From Juglans regia (taxonomy: Eukaryota > Streptophyta > Magnoliopsida > Fagales > Juglandaceae): 64,000 bases of DNA. The translations under genes and the position numbers were made by a program. The stretch spans positions 9,996,273-10,060,272 of the forward strand of contig NC_049914.1 in NCBI RefSeq assembly GCF_001411555.2, in the 5' to 3' direction. Shown in pieces: positions 21,804 to 34,372 of this stretch. The notes beneath the pieces were generated by a model. It saw only the letters and a program-made list of their open reading frames with translations, was not told the origin of the DNA and made no database searches. How positions within the stretch are numbered: the first letter of the stretch is position 1; every line of letters begins with the position of its first letter.

Positions 21804-22378
21804 AATGTGAACGGAGGTCATTACTAGTCATAGTCTACGTCCAACGTTTCCCTGCAAAGTAGCTGGAACGGGCTTCATTATCGCCACGTTTAGTCATGAT
21901 GAAAGGAAGCAGAGATGGTAGAATTTTAAATTTTCAGAAATACGAAGAGGGAGGTCAAAATAGAAATGGCAGAGAAGAGAAAGAGGAGAAAGAAATGAGT
22001 CTAAACAATGCGATGGAACAGCTAGACTTCTGAAGCGGCCGCACAAAATTCGAAGGGATACATCACTTGCGAAAATGCAGAATGACGCTTACCAACAGCA
22101 CACATGCAAAAAACGAACCAATCTCGGGCGACGTTGAAGTTTACACAAGGAAATAACTCCAATTAATGAGGACAAAGTTAATGATTAATCATGCTCATTA
22201 ATGCTGGAGATTAGTTCGCATCCCAATAATCTGGAGGAGGTGAACAAGTGAGTATACGCAACCCTTTCACCTTCCACATGCCCACCCAAGTTAGAAATCC
22301 TTATAATGGCTCACTCGGCTAAAAAAAAAACTTTTCATAATTTCCAGCCCACAAGTGTGTTACAAATTTGCGGGATAT

Positions 22379-23031
22379 TGTGAAGAGAGTAAATCTTTTG
22401 GGCCGGGCTAAAAGCAAGGCCTAGGTTAGAGCCTAGATACGAGGTTTGTACAAGACTGAATAGATTAGGAAGTCTTGGGTCGGAACCTGGGTATGAGATC
22501 CGGGTCGGAACATGCTTACGTTAGGAACCTAGTCAGAGGATACATGAGAGGATTAAGGAAGAAGGAATGTCGCATTCAATGCAAGCCGGGAAAATATAAG
22601 GCAGTTCACACTGAGCATTAATGGGATAGGAGGAACTCAGAGCAGAAAGCACGCCGCATTCAATGCGAACCAGAATAGAAAGCGTGCCGCATTCAATGCG
22701 ACCCAAAGCCTAGACTACACATAGCGAACCTAAACACTTCATAGCTCGGCGAGCAGACGACATAAAGATAGCTTGGCCTGTAGACGGCGTGAATATATTA
22801 CTACCATGGTGACCAGGTCGGCAAGTATAAATAAATACTACCTGCAGCAAACAAGAAGGTTAGCTTTTAGACCCATCTTCATTGTTATTTTATCTTTATC
22901 TTCGACATCACAACTAACTTAAACATCGGAGGTACAACGAACCTTGAGGTTCCCCCTTTTCCATTGTGCAAGTGACGCTCCGAGAACTGTCTACATAGAG
23001 TTGCCCAGGCCCGCGAAACATGACATCAACA
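22379..23031 (+). mobile_element. Gypsy LTR, copy B
   Basis: Counterpart of 4041-4693, running TGTGAAGAG to CATCAACA with TATAAATA at 22826-22833. It again abuts the ABCF4 Walker A codons. Confidence 0.7.
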
Positions 23032-24817
23032 GTTTGGTTAGACCCAATGGAATGGGCAAGTATATGTTATTAAGGCCACGTTTGGATGTTGAACTAAGCT
23101 CAGCTAAATTGAATTCTTTATAAATAGTAGTGAGTTGAGTAGTAAAAAGAATTATGTAGGACCCATCTAAACTGAGTTTAAAGTATGTTTGGATGTTAAG
23201 ATGAATTTAATACTTTTTATGGGAAATTGAAAAAGATTGTGGGTCTCACATATAAAGATGTTTTAAGTTGAAAAAGGTTGTGTGTCTCATGTGTAAGAAG
23301 GTTTTGAGTTGGGATAAGTTTAGCAATTTGAGAGTTGAGTGTTTGGATGTTAGACTCAGTTTAAAATTAGACTGAACTCAGTTGAGTTTAGTAACCAAAC
23401 GAAGAAAGCTCCTGTCTTGGAGAAAGATCCATGTTCCTAAGAATATTGATGTTCTTTTGGTTGAACAAGAGGTGATTGGTGATGATAGAAGTGCTCTTGA
23501 AGCAGTTGTTTCAGCCGAAATGAGGTTGCATTTTGCAGAATTCATCTTCTGTCGTTGAGGATGAGAATGACGACGACGTGGCAATGCTGATGATGCAGGA
23601 GAGAAGCTCGCTGAGTTGTATGAGAAGTCGCAGATCTTGGGATCAGATGCGGCTGAGGCCCAAGCATCAAAGATTCTTGCTGGGTTGGGTTTCACCAAAG
23701 AAATGCAGGTTTTTCCGACTCGTTCATTCAGTGGTGGCTGGAGGAATATGAGAATATCACTGGCTAGGGGCGCTCTTTTGGTGCAACCAACACTTCTGTT
23801 ATTAGATGAACCCAGAAATCATCTCGACCTTAGGGCTGTTCTTTGGTTACTGGAGTAGTCGTTGTGTCGGTGGAAAAACACTCTTGTTGTTGTCTCACAT
23901 GACCAGGATTTCCTTAACACTGTCTGCAATTAAATCATTCATCTCCATGATCTTAAGCTTCACTTATACCGTGGAAACTTTGATGAGTTTGAAAGCGGGT
24001 ACGAGCAGCGTCGTCGCAAAGAGATGAACAAGCGGTATGAAACTTACGAGAAGCAAATTAAAGCAGCCAAGAGGTCAGGGAGTTGTGCTCAGCAGGAGAA
24101 GCTGAAGGACCGTGCTAAGTTCAATGCTGCAAAAGATGCATCAAAGAACAAGGCGAAGGGAAAGGTTGATGAGGATGAGGCCTCAAATGTTGATGTTTGT
24201 ATTGATATGGGAACACGTGTTGCTATTGTTGGCCCTAATGGAGCAGGAAAATCTACTCTATTGAATCTTCTCGCTGGTGATTGGTTCCAACTGAGGGTGA
24301 AGTGCGGAGGAGTCAGAAGTTGAGAATTGGGAGGTATTCGCAGCACTTTATGGACCTGCTGACAATGGAGGAAACTCCAGTTCAGTATCTTCTTCGTCTT
24401 CATCCAGATCAAGAGGGACTCAATAAGCAGGAGGAGCGCTGTTCGTGCCAAGCTTGGAAAATTTGGTTATCCCAGCCATAATCACCTCACTCCAATTGCA
24501 AAATTATCTGGAGGGCAAAAAATCACGGGTTGTATTCACTTCAATTTCTATGTCAAAGCCACATATATTTTTGTTGTTGGATGAGCCCACAAATCATTTA
24601 GACATGCAGAGCATTGATGCGCTGGACGAGTTTACGGGTGTTGTCGTCCTCGTCAGTCATGACTCTAGGCTCATATCACGTGTTTGTGAGGATGAAGAGA
24701 AGAAGATCAGTGAAATATGGGTTGGGGAAAATGGAACTGTGAGAACTTTCCCTGGAACAGTTGAGGAGTACAAGGAGAAGTTGCAAAAGGGAGATCAAAG
24801 CAGAGGTCGACGATTGA
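23032..24817 (+). pseudogene. ABCF4: ABCF4-like ATPase pseudogene, copy B
   Basis: Counterpart of 4694-6489, with the same left junction, MITE (about 23072-23401), missing block before domain 2 and in-frame stop in TVCN. Differences from copy A: the first Walker A reads LVRPNGMGK, the first Walker [10 protein letters not shown], one stop in the linker of A is absent (NAAKDASK is open), and domain 2 Walker A is the canonical GPNGAGKST where A has GKCT; one base is lost after LAGD, shifting the frame. The tail equivalent to REIKAEVDD ends at the natural stop, 24815-24817. Each copy has gathered its own lesions, as expected of an unselected relic. Confidence 0.87.
23072..23401. mobile_element. 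MITE inside the ABCF4 pseudogene, copy B
   Basis: Counterpart of 4734-5063 at the same site, so the insertion predates the segmental duplication. Several substitutions separate the two. Confidence 0.7.
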
Positions 24818-25370
24818 TTTTGAAGTATCGATATTGCAAATCATGTAAGGCGGTTTCCCCTACACTCTTGTTGTGTTATTCAGTTTTAAAAGTGCAATAA
24901 AACAGATGCATCTTTGTTTTATAACTCTTTTTTATTGCAGTTCCTGTATTCATGCGGATGTGAAGAAATTACAAAACTGATTAGTAAGATAGATGTTTAT
25001 ACCTATCTTTTGATCTAATGCAAATTACTCCACTTGTGTTGTTATAACGTTGCTCTGATTATACCATTTTTCCCTTTCCATTTCACTGTCATCACAATCC
25101 CAATATTTCTGCATTGATTTCCATGAATGAGTCCTATGATGAACTCTGAATTTATAAATTATAATAATAATAATAATCTGTCTTTGTTTTGGTTGCCAGA
25201 ACTCCTACAGGTGAAATGGGATCTGCAGTCTTGGTAACAATTGAGATTGCTTGGTCTTTGGTTTTTGATAGCTGGGTTTTGGTCTTTATACTTATTTGTA
25301 ACCTCTCTAATAAATATCTTATTATAACTATGGTTTTACTCCGCTAAAAGTGAGTGTTATCAATAAAATT
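24818..25370. other. Former 3' region of the ABCF4 relic, copy B
   Basis: Counterpart of the first part of 6490-7225. It retains a TTTATTGCAG acceptor-like site near 24929 downstream of CATGTAAGG, consistent with a 3' UTR intron. Confidence 0.45.
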
Positions 25371-25696
25371 GACGAACCGTCCTCTTTTTTTTTTTTTTAA
25401 ATGCTAAATCTCTCTTAAGGAATAATAAAATTTAAGCCCAGTTCATTTTATGGACTCTTTGATTCCGCAATTTGGGCCCCTAAGTTACGGCCCGGATTCA
25501 CAAGGATGTTCTGTTTCAGTGCTCAAGTCAAACCCCAACCTATCCATTAATCATGAAACTCAAACACTCATGCCTGATGTTTTTCTTTCTAATTTCATAA
25601 ACATGTGAATATTAGATAGAGACTTTAACGCTAAATGACATGATAAGTAATCTATACGTTGATTTCTCAAAGGACTGATGTGATTCAGTAAATTAC
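25371..25696. other. Segment present only in copy B
   Basis: About 325 bp replacing about 12 bp in copy A (7034-7045). It has a T-run and single-copy-looking sequence, with no terminal repeats and no gene. A deletion in copy A explains it as well as an insertion in copy B. Confidence 0.6.
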
Positions 25697-25869
25697 TATT
25701 ATCTATCCTACTTTTATTATCACACTTTGTAAACGTAACATTTTCCCATCATTTCTTCATAATATGATAAAAGTGGAATAATAATGCTGTACATAGAATT
25801 TTCCTTAATTTTTTCAGGTTATTACAATAATAAATAAAAGAGAAATAGTTACATGATAACTTCATGTGC

Positions 25870-26440
25870 ACATAAACTCTAAGGACATGTTTGGCAAACA
25901 TGAAAATTTTTAAAATTTTCAAAATTTCTCATAACTCCATTATCAAAAATCACTCAAACACAAAATATTTTTTAATTTTAATTTTTTAATTTAATTATTA
26001 CTTAATCATTACTAGAACACAAAAATCAATACAATTTTTACAAATTTCAAACTAAAAGTAATATTTAAAAATACTTTAACTTTATCTATTTATTTTTACA
26101 AATTCCAGTACAATACCATTTTAAAATATATTTTATTCAAAATTTTTTTTCTCATTCTCCAAAACTTCAAAAAATTATTTTCACTCAAATCATTTCACAA
26201 TTTCACCACTATTCACAAAGTTTTAAGGCATCCAAACATGCCCTAACTTCGTTATCTTTATTAGCCAAATTAAATGTGTCCACTCATATATTTTATTTTT
26301 TTTTAATTTTTTTTAATGGTTAAGAAATCGACTATTAAGAAATTTTTATTTATCTATTTTTTAAAATATTTAAAGATGTTTAAAAAATATTTAATAAAAA
26401 TAAAAATAAAAATATATGTGTACTAATGTGCATATTCGGG
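25870..26440. mobile_element. AT-rich MITE, copy B (single)
   Basis: Single version of the element that is expanded in copy A; it begins AAGGACATGTTTGGCAAACATG and ends near CATCCAAACATGCCCTAAC, with the adjoining AT-rich block. Confidence 0.6.
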
Positions 26441-26837
26441 ATGCACCCTAACATTATTTTTATTTTTATTTTTTTTAATAATTGTCAATACTTGGGTCCC
26501 TTGGTGTGTGAATCCTTGAAATTTGGGTAACCGAGTGTGAATCTTTGAAGTGAAGTCAGCCAAGTTCTGACATGTTTCAACACCATAAGTTCCCTGGAAT
26601 CTGGAATCATCCTCTTCTATTTTTCTTCTCTTTGAATGTAAAAACAATTGGATGCCAGATCAGGCAGGGAACTAACTAGACGGTGCCCATGAGTTTAATT
26701 TCATTGACTAATTTCTAGATGATTTTCAGTATCTTCCAAAATTAATTGGTTCACACATTCATGTGGTTGCAAAGTTTGACACTTGGTGCTGCCAACAACG
26801 ACAAAAAAAAAACAAAAACATTGCATTGAATCCGCTG

Positions 26838-29590
26838 TTCAATCACAGAAGTTGCGTACCGAGTAACATTTTCCTATTTTGTTTTTTACCTCTTTATTTT
26901 TATAAATGAGATAAAATAAAAATTAAAAATTAAATAAAATATTATTTTTATTTTAAAAATTAAAAAAATTGAATTATTTATAATATTTTATATAAAAATT
27001 TAAAAAATTTATAATAATTAAAAAAAAAATTATAAAAGTAAACAAAGTCTGTTAACTTTTTTACACGCAGTTTACATTTCAGGTTACGTCTCTTTCTAGT
27101 TTCTGATATTTTTGGGGTCAAGAACAGCGACACCCACCGTTTATATATAATTGGCGCTACTCTACGCGGTTGTGGCCGTTCGATCTTACACGCAAAAACA
27201 AATTTGGTAAAGGAAGGTATTTTTTCTGTGCTAACATAAAACATTTTTTTTTTTTTTGGGAATATATCTGTTTTATTTTTTTGTTACTGTCAAATTAATT
27301 GAATTCTTCTGATTATTTATTGTTACTACACTATATATACTTGTTAAAGAAAAAAAAATAAAAACAGATATACATTATAAGAATGATTACCAAAACTTTT
27401 CTTCGTGCCTTAGAAAAGATATGGGAATTAAAATAATAATAAAAAAAAATCTAATGTGAAAAGGAGAGGTTTGATAATGGAGCCCCTGAGATGTCACTAA
27501 TGGTGTCATCAGGTATTGTTTGTTGACTAATTTTAGTTGTTCAGGGTGGCCCTTTCATCCACCAGTAATATTGAGAGCTGTTTGATGCCATAGATCACAA
27601 TAATTAAATGGGTCCAAATACATTGCTTATAAAACAAAAAATGGTTCCAATGCATTGACTACTGATAACCACGAAAGAATTTGTGGAGAGGACGAGAATG
27701 TGATATATTATATCTATTTTATAATAAAAATAATTTTATAATATGATATATGATATTAATTATATTAATTTATATTTAAATTTATTTTTATAAAATGTAT
27801 TTTTAATTAAAATATTTCTTTTATATATAAATATATATATATATATATAGAGCTCATCACTAGAAAGAAAAATAAAGACTGCACAGCCACACAGAATGTA
27901 GACAATGACGAAAAATGCTTATTGCAAGTGCCTGATGTAAATATGACTGATGTGGAGACACTTGATGAGAAAGAAAGACCGAACTGATGAGAGAGACCAA
28001 GCTGATGAGAGAGACCAAGCTGATGCAAGAAGAAGAATTTATTTTAAATCTGACGAGGTCAACTACATGTTGATTGTATCTACCGACTATATATAGAAAA
28101 ACTGGACAATGACAAGAAAAATTAACAAATCCAAAGTCAAAATCTTGATAGCAGATATGATTTTTATTTTTTATTTTTTTATTTTTTTTTACAAAGGTGA
28201 GAGGTCTCCAACCCAAATTTTCTATTTAAATAACCGGATCATACGCGCTCTTGGCAACAACATGTTGATTTTAAAGTATTCAAGTGTCACAACTGTTTCA
28301 AGCTCATGCACCCAAAGGAGTAGGAAGCAAGCTGTGTTGGGTTTTGTCCTCTGCAAAAGGCTTAGCTGTAATTACAATATTTCGACTTTGCCTTACTAGT
28401 TACTAATTAAGATGGTTGAGGGACGGCTGTTCAGCTACACAGATAAATTCAAGACGGTAGAAAGTGCCACTTGTTTCATTCTAAGAAAATTTTGAGAAGA
28501 TGCAAGACAATGTTTTACTCACTATTCATTACTAATGCTATTATTTATGAGTAATGTTATTTAAAGTCGTAAAATATCATAAATATACGTGATTTTTTTA
28601 AAAAAAATTAAAATTTATTAAAAAAAAATTAATTTTTTTATGCGATCTCAAAATTAATTTTATTTTTTTTTTAAAAATACACATAATTTGCGCATTTCAA
28701 GACAACCAATATCATTTATCTATTCAAAAACATTCAGTTTTGGACTTCAGCATCGAAGTTTTTTTTTTAATCACGATTAGTGTAAATACAAACCTCTGGG
28801 CTAGCTTTTGATACCACTCGATCGAAGCCAAGCAAGCATCTGTTGAATAGAAAAAAAGAAAGAACATAAACAAGATGTCAATATACAGTCTGTCTCTAAA
28901 ATAATATATATATATATATATATATTAGGATTATTAATATGACTAATAATTAACTATATATTATAAAAATTTAATCAAAAATTTCTAGTCATTATACGTG
29001 ATTTCGGATCAACCATGTTTAAAATCTAGTATTTCTGTTCATGCATAAAAAATAGGTTGAAACCAAACTAATTAACTCTCTTATATAATGTAGCACTAGA
29101 TTAATTTAATTGACTTACCAATTAATTCGATAGCTTCAACAACAAATTAATGACAAGTACTGGAACCTTCTAATCGTCTTTTCGTGTACTTTGAGGTGAA
29201 GAGAAAAAAAGAAGAAAAAAAATAAAAATAGAGAGTTGCCATATCTGCAGCCACTCGTACGAGCTCTTCTGTAATGAATTTGAACCTTAAATACAACTCA
29301 CATATATTGATGTTCACGTACAAAAGCTATTTATAAAGACCAGTTGTCTAGGAATAATTCGGTCCTTGCCACGGGCAGATCAACAACATTTAATAAAAAC
29401 TATCTTTCTATTACTATTTATTACTGTTCTCTCCGCATGTTTTGTTTTTCTTGTTTTTGTTTTTTTTTTTTTCTCTCCGCATGTTTGTTTAGTTTTTTGG
29501 TTTTTTTTTAGATTCGTTCGTGTGAATGCCAGTGTGCGATGTAATACTACAATCCGCATCCCTCTCTACATCATCACAACAAAATCACGG
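26838..29590. other. Intergenic between the duplication and EXO70H copy C
   Basis: No gene seen. A GATGAGAGAGACCAAGCT 18-bp repeat occurs at 27964-28022, with TA microsatellites near 27830 and 28905. The segment 29140-29280 (CTTCAACAACAAATTAATGA, GGAACCTTCTAAT, TTTGAGGTG) resembles 12780-12900. Confidence 0.45.
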
Positions 29591-29599
29591 TAAAATAAC

Positions 29600-30260
29600 A
29601 ACAAAATCACCACAAAATAAAAAAATAATCACACAACTCACCAAATCAACACACAAGTTTCTACACAAATTGCAAATCACAAATCATGGTCATCGGTTGG
29701 AGCTTGGGAAGGAGGGAGAGTCCGTGAGAGAGAGTGGGTATGCGTGAGGGGTAGATCGGGGCCATGGGTAGTTGGGGTAGGTCGATGGTGGCCAGAGGAG
29801 GCTCATGACGGTGGCTGGACACCGTGGATCGTGGCGCACGACGGTGGAAGTGGGAGAACCCGTGCGTGAGGGAGGTAGACTTCGTGGAAGCAAACGGCAG
29901 GGAGATAGAGGCCAAGCTCGTTGGAGGGGGATGGCCGGTGGAATAGGAGGCTACTGTTAAGGTGGTGGCGCCGAAGGATGGCACACAGCGGCGCAGCAAC
30001 ATCAAACCCATTTGAGCTGTGCATAGTCGAGAGAGAGGAAGAGAGAGCGTGAGAGAGGGAGACTAGTGTGAGGGGACTTGCCGAAGTGAGGTGGTGCCGG
30101 TGGAAGGGGCGGTGAGGCTCACTGGTGCACGGCGGCGCCGGGCTGGGAAGAGGAAGATTCGGCTGGGAGAGGGGCAGTATACCGCGTACGCGTGAGCTGA
30201 GGGAGGAGAGAGAGAGAGAGGAGGAAAAAGTGAGGGAAAATGAAGAGGGTCTGAGTATTT
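29600..30260. repeat. G-rich low-complexity repeat
   Basis: Degenerate GGTGGC/GAGAGAG-rich sequence akin to 10150-10550 and 53860-54370, sharing GGCGGCGCCGGGCTG with the latter. The frames on both strands are compositional. Confidence 0.45.
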
Positions 30261-30299
30261 ATCCAGTCATTTCGTCTTGGAGTCTTCAAAATGATATAA

Positions 30300-31460
30300 T
30301 TGTAAAAGATTAAAATATTGATTTGAATATACATAAACATTAACTTAATTAAAAACATTGAAATAAATTAAATAGATGATGAAATTTTATTAAATATTTT
30401 TAAGAAATTAATCTCAACCCTTTATTTTAAGTCCTTAGATTTGATCTAAGGATAGAAATTTAAACACTGATTTAAACTAATTTAAAATTTAAATAATTAA
30501 TATATAAATAGCATATCATACATAAACTATCAAATTTAATTTATAAAATACTAATCTTTCACCATTAAATAAATGATGAAATTTTATTAAATATTTTTAA
30601 GAAATTAAAACCATATAAATAATTAGAATTTTAACATAATTTAAGTATGATAATATCCTTAATTAACTAAATAAATAGCATATCATACATAAACTATCAA
30701 ATTTAATTTATAAAATATTAATTTTCCATAATTAAATAAATGATAAAATTTTATTAAATATTTTTAAGAAATTAAAGCCATATAAATAATTAAAGTTTTA
30801 ACATAATTTAAATATAATAATATTCTTATTTAACTAAATTGGGCAAACGTGCGTGAGGAATGAGAGAGAGGGAGAAAGGAAAAGTGGGAAAAAATGTTAG
30901 TTTTTGGGTTTTAAATTTCAACCCTTCATCTTTAATCTTCAGATTTAATCTAATGGTAGAAGTTTAAATATTGATTTAAACTAACATAAAATAGATAATT
31001 AAAATATAAATATTTTATCATACACTTAAAATTAACTTCAATTTATAAAATACTAATTTTTCATCATTAAATAAAAGATAAAGTTTTACTGAACATTTTT
31101 AAGAGAATAATATTATATCATACACTAAAAATCAACTATAATTTATAAAATACTAATTTTTCATCATTAAATAAATGATGAAATTTTACTATACATTTGT
31201 AAAAGAAAAAAACTATCTAATTAATTTGAATTTTTAATATAATTTAAATTTCATAATAAATGATGAACATAAATAAATAATAATTTTATTCTTATAGATT
31301 AAACTATTTTAATATTCGAAGTTACACTTTATTTTTTTCTTCAGTTTGACAGATGTGGCAAACGTGCTTTGTACGTTTACCGCTGCTGGTATATATATAT
31401 ACACACACTAGGTGCAAGTAATGTACAATGCGCGTTTGCTTAGTTTATTTTATTTATTTA
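30300..31460. repeat. AT-rich higher-order tandem repeat
   Basis: AAATAGCATATCATACATAAAC recurs at 30506 and 30673 (167 bp), and ATTTATAAAATACTAATTTT at 31041 and 31141 (100 bp). A longer period of about 507 bp links AACCCTT blocks at about 30416 and 30922, and GCAAACGTGC at 30843 and 31350. Confidence 0.6.
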
Positions 31461-33285
31461 TTTTTGTTAAAAACTAAATTTTTATTAATAAATAGATAAT
31501 CTTTTTCGTTAATTAAATAACGATGTAATATTTATGTAATTTATAAATATATACATGATGCTATAAATAAACATCACAAGCAAAATAGATCATTACATAC
31601 CAAAATATCTATCCCTAAAGCATTTCTAAAATGTAAAAATATCAAAAGATTCATATTTTAAACTAATATTTTTATTGAATTTGTATTAATTTTATCGTAA
31701 ATAATTTTGCTAAAACTATTGAAAGAAGATACATAAATAAAAGCATGCATACATACATACATAAAGAGCTCAGATATCAAAAATCAACAAAACCACACGA
31801 AAATGGCAATTATTTACTACACCCCTCTTAAATTTGTCGTCAGTTATGTCCCTCTCATTTCATTTACGAGAGAGAGAAGCTCTGGTGTAGGATCATGATA
31901 GCCTATGGGTGTAGGATCTTAAATTAAATACATACCTTTATACGGTGCCGTTTAAAGAAAAAATAATCCTCATCATTGACACCATAATTTTTAATAAACA
32001 AACTATGAACTAAATCATAAGATCTACTTCTTTTCTTCTTTGTGCCGATACATTCATTTCTTTTCGACTATTCTTATTTTCTTCTTTCCTCTCTACTCAC
32101 ACTTTCTTCTCTTCCTTCTCTCTTTCTCATTTTCTCCTCATCTTCTCTTTCTGAAACCATACTTATTTCTCTCTCCCTCTCTGTGCGAATAGGGCTTCTC
32201 CGATCTCCATATTTGAGTGGTTTTAATTTTTTTTTTAACTTTTTGGTTGATTAGCAAATTTATTTTTTGCTTTCGTTTTCTGTTATTTCATTTTTTTTGC
32301 TCTTCCTTCTATGGTGTGTTTGGATGTAGATGAAGAAATATGTGGTTTTTTTTTTTTTGTGATTCTGTCTCATATATCTGAAGGTTTCTTTTTCATATCT
32401 GGAGGATTTGTTTTTGCTCCTCCTCCTCATTTTTAAATATTAAGATCTTAGCTCTAATATTTTGGAAGAATAATTATTTTCTTGCAACTTCTTACATATT
32501 TGAAGGTTTATTCTCTCTAATACTTAAATTTCTTTATTAATCTTTAGTAACTTATTGATAGAAAACTTGTGTTTTTGTTTTTCTCTCTAATAGTTAACAT
32601 AAAACAGATTACTGAAGATATGTAAGATTACCTTACACCGAGGAAAATTTGAATATGTAAATCTCTAGTAGCTTCCAATAGCACAAAGATGAATAGAAAC
32701 TTGAGGAGAGACAAGATTTCTTCGCCTAAGGAGGAGTATCTGATGCGTTTGTGTTATTCTTTAAATTTTATTCATTTGTATTTATTTTTTGAATATGTAA
32801 TTGTTAATTGGAGAATTGTATCGCCAAATATAAATACAATGAATGTCAGAATGGATGTGCATGCAGTTGTATCGACTGGAACTGATAAATAGAAATATAT
32901 TTGTGAACTGATAATTTTAATGAGTGGGCAAAAATACAGCCATTTCATGAGTCATAAATAGGGCATCAAATTTGAAAATACAGCCGTTTAATTTTTCTCC
33001 TTTCTCATCATTTGAATAAGTGAAAATTTTTTCATAAATAAGGTAATAAATTATTCTTTCATAAATAAGGTAATAAATTATTGTTTTCAAATTCAGAGAG
33101 AATTATTGTTTTAAATTAACAATCATTAAATGGTTGTAAAAGAGTTAATAAATTGTTGTCTTTAAATTATAGATCAAAATCCGTTACAATCATAGTAGAC
33201 GAAGGGGAATAACTTTAATGGAAAAACAAGAAATGCCGTTAAAATAAGAATTGCAGTTTGATAGTCACGTTATATATATAAAAAG

Positions 33286-33336
<51 letters not shown>

Positions 33337-34160
33337 GGACCAGTTGTGATCAGCAAGACAATACAATACATGTATATCTTCATGTACGTGAACAACAAAA
33401 AGCATATCTTTGACATCAAAAGCACAAGTACCAGATGTTTCTCCTGTTTTTTTTTTTTTTTTGATTGAAAAGATTACACTAATTAAATTTATCTTTCATT
33501 GTTGTGATCAATAATAATAGTTGTAGATAATCGTACGGGAAGAAAAATATAGGGCCTGTATAAACGATTTGACCCTTCAAATCGCGTAGACTTTTTTTAT
33601 TGAAAAAAAAAAAAAAAGTTAAAAAGAAGGTTAAAAAATTATTTATGCCTTCGATTCATGCCGTCTCACTGAATAGATATCTTACACGTGCAGGAAGTCG
33701 TTGTTTTTCAAAAAGATATAGAAGTAATAAAATTCATTCAAATTATATTACACAACTTCCGGTACTGTTATCATTGAAAGAGGAGAAATACTTTTTGTTT
33801 TGAAAATGTGTTTTGAATGATTTTTTTATTTATTTAGCGATTAAAAATAATTTTTTAAAAAAAATATTTATGATGATTAAAAATATATATGAAAAAAATA
33901 AATAAAAAAATGAAATAATCTATTTAAAATATTTATTCGAAATGCGTAACAATGCTCTTGAAAGAGGTAGCAGAAGGCTACAAGCAATTACCTGCGACTT
34001 TCATTGGACTCGGGAATCATTTATTTTCTTGCTTCGTAACATCGTAAACCTTGAGTTCCCTTTCTTTTTTCTTTTTTAATCACACGTCACTCCACACGCA
34101 GCCAGACAAAAACAAACGGCCTAACTAAGCGCGTCCCACCCACATTTGTCGAATGTTTTT
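31461..34160. other. Intergenic upstream of EXO70H copy C
   Basis: AT-rich. A pyrimidine-rich stretch at 32040-32200 resembles a leader, but no gene follows that I can support. It contains a CA/TA microsatellite at 33284-33333. Confidence 0.4.
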
Positions 34161-34166
34161 TCACTC

Positions 34167-34174
34167 CATAAATA
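34167..34174 (+). promoter_or_regulatory. Putative TATA-like box of EXO70H copy C
   Basis: CATAAATA, about 200 bp before the start codon and followed by a CT-rich leader, in the same arrangement as 17307-17313. Confidence 0.5.
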
Positions 34175-34372
34175 CTCCATTTCACTCTCTCCCTTTCCTC
34201 CAACTAAATTCCAAACTCTCCCACATTGCAGACCACGCCTTCAACTTCTAGCAATAACAAACTCCATAACAGAAGCAGCTACCTTGTACTGCCGATCTCC
34301 TTATCTACTAAATTATTATCTGGAGATTGAGAAATTTATTGAGATATTTTCTTGTAAATGCCAAGAAAAGGA

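Larger units (their letters stand above)
9088..26837 (+). repeat. Segmental tandem duplication, inferred right copy (B)
   Basis: If the duplication is head-to-tail, the base after the left copy's end is the first base of the right copy. Unit length is then 17750 bp, equal to the offset measured at the right end. Only 18338-26837 can be matched inside the window; the start at 9088 is inference. Confidence 0.65.

Noticed and set aside
32689..32892. Small gene downstream of the pyrimidine-rich stretch at 32040-32200
   Set aside because: No recognisable domain, AT-rich composition and no convincing splice pattern.
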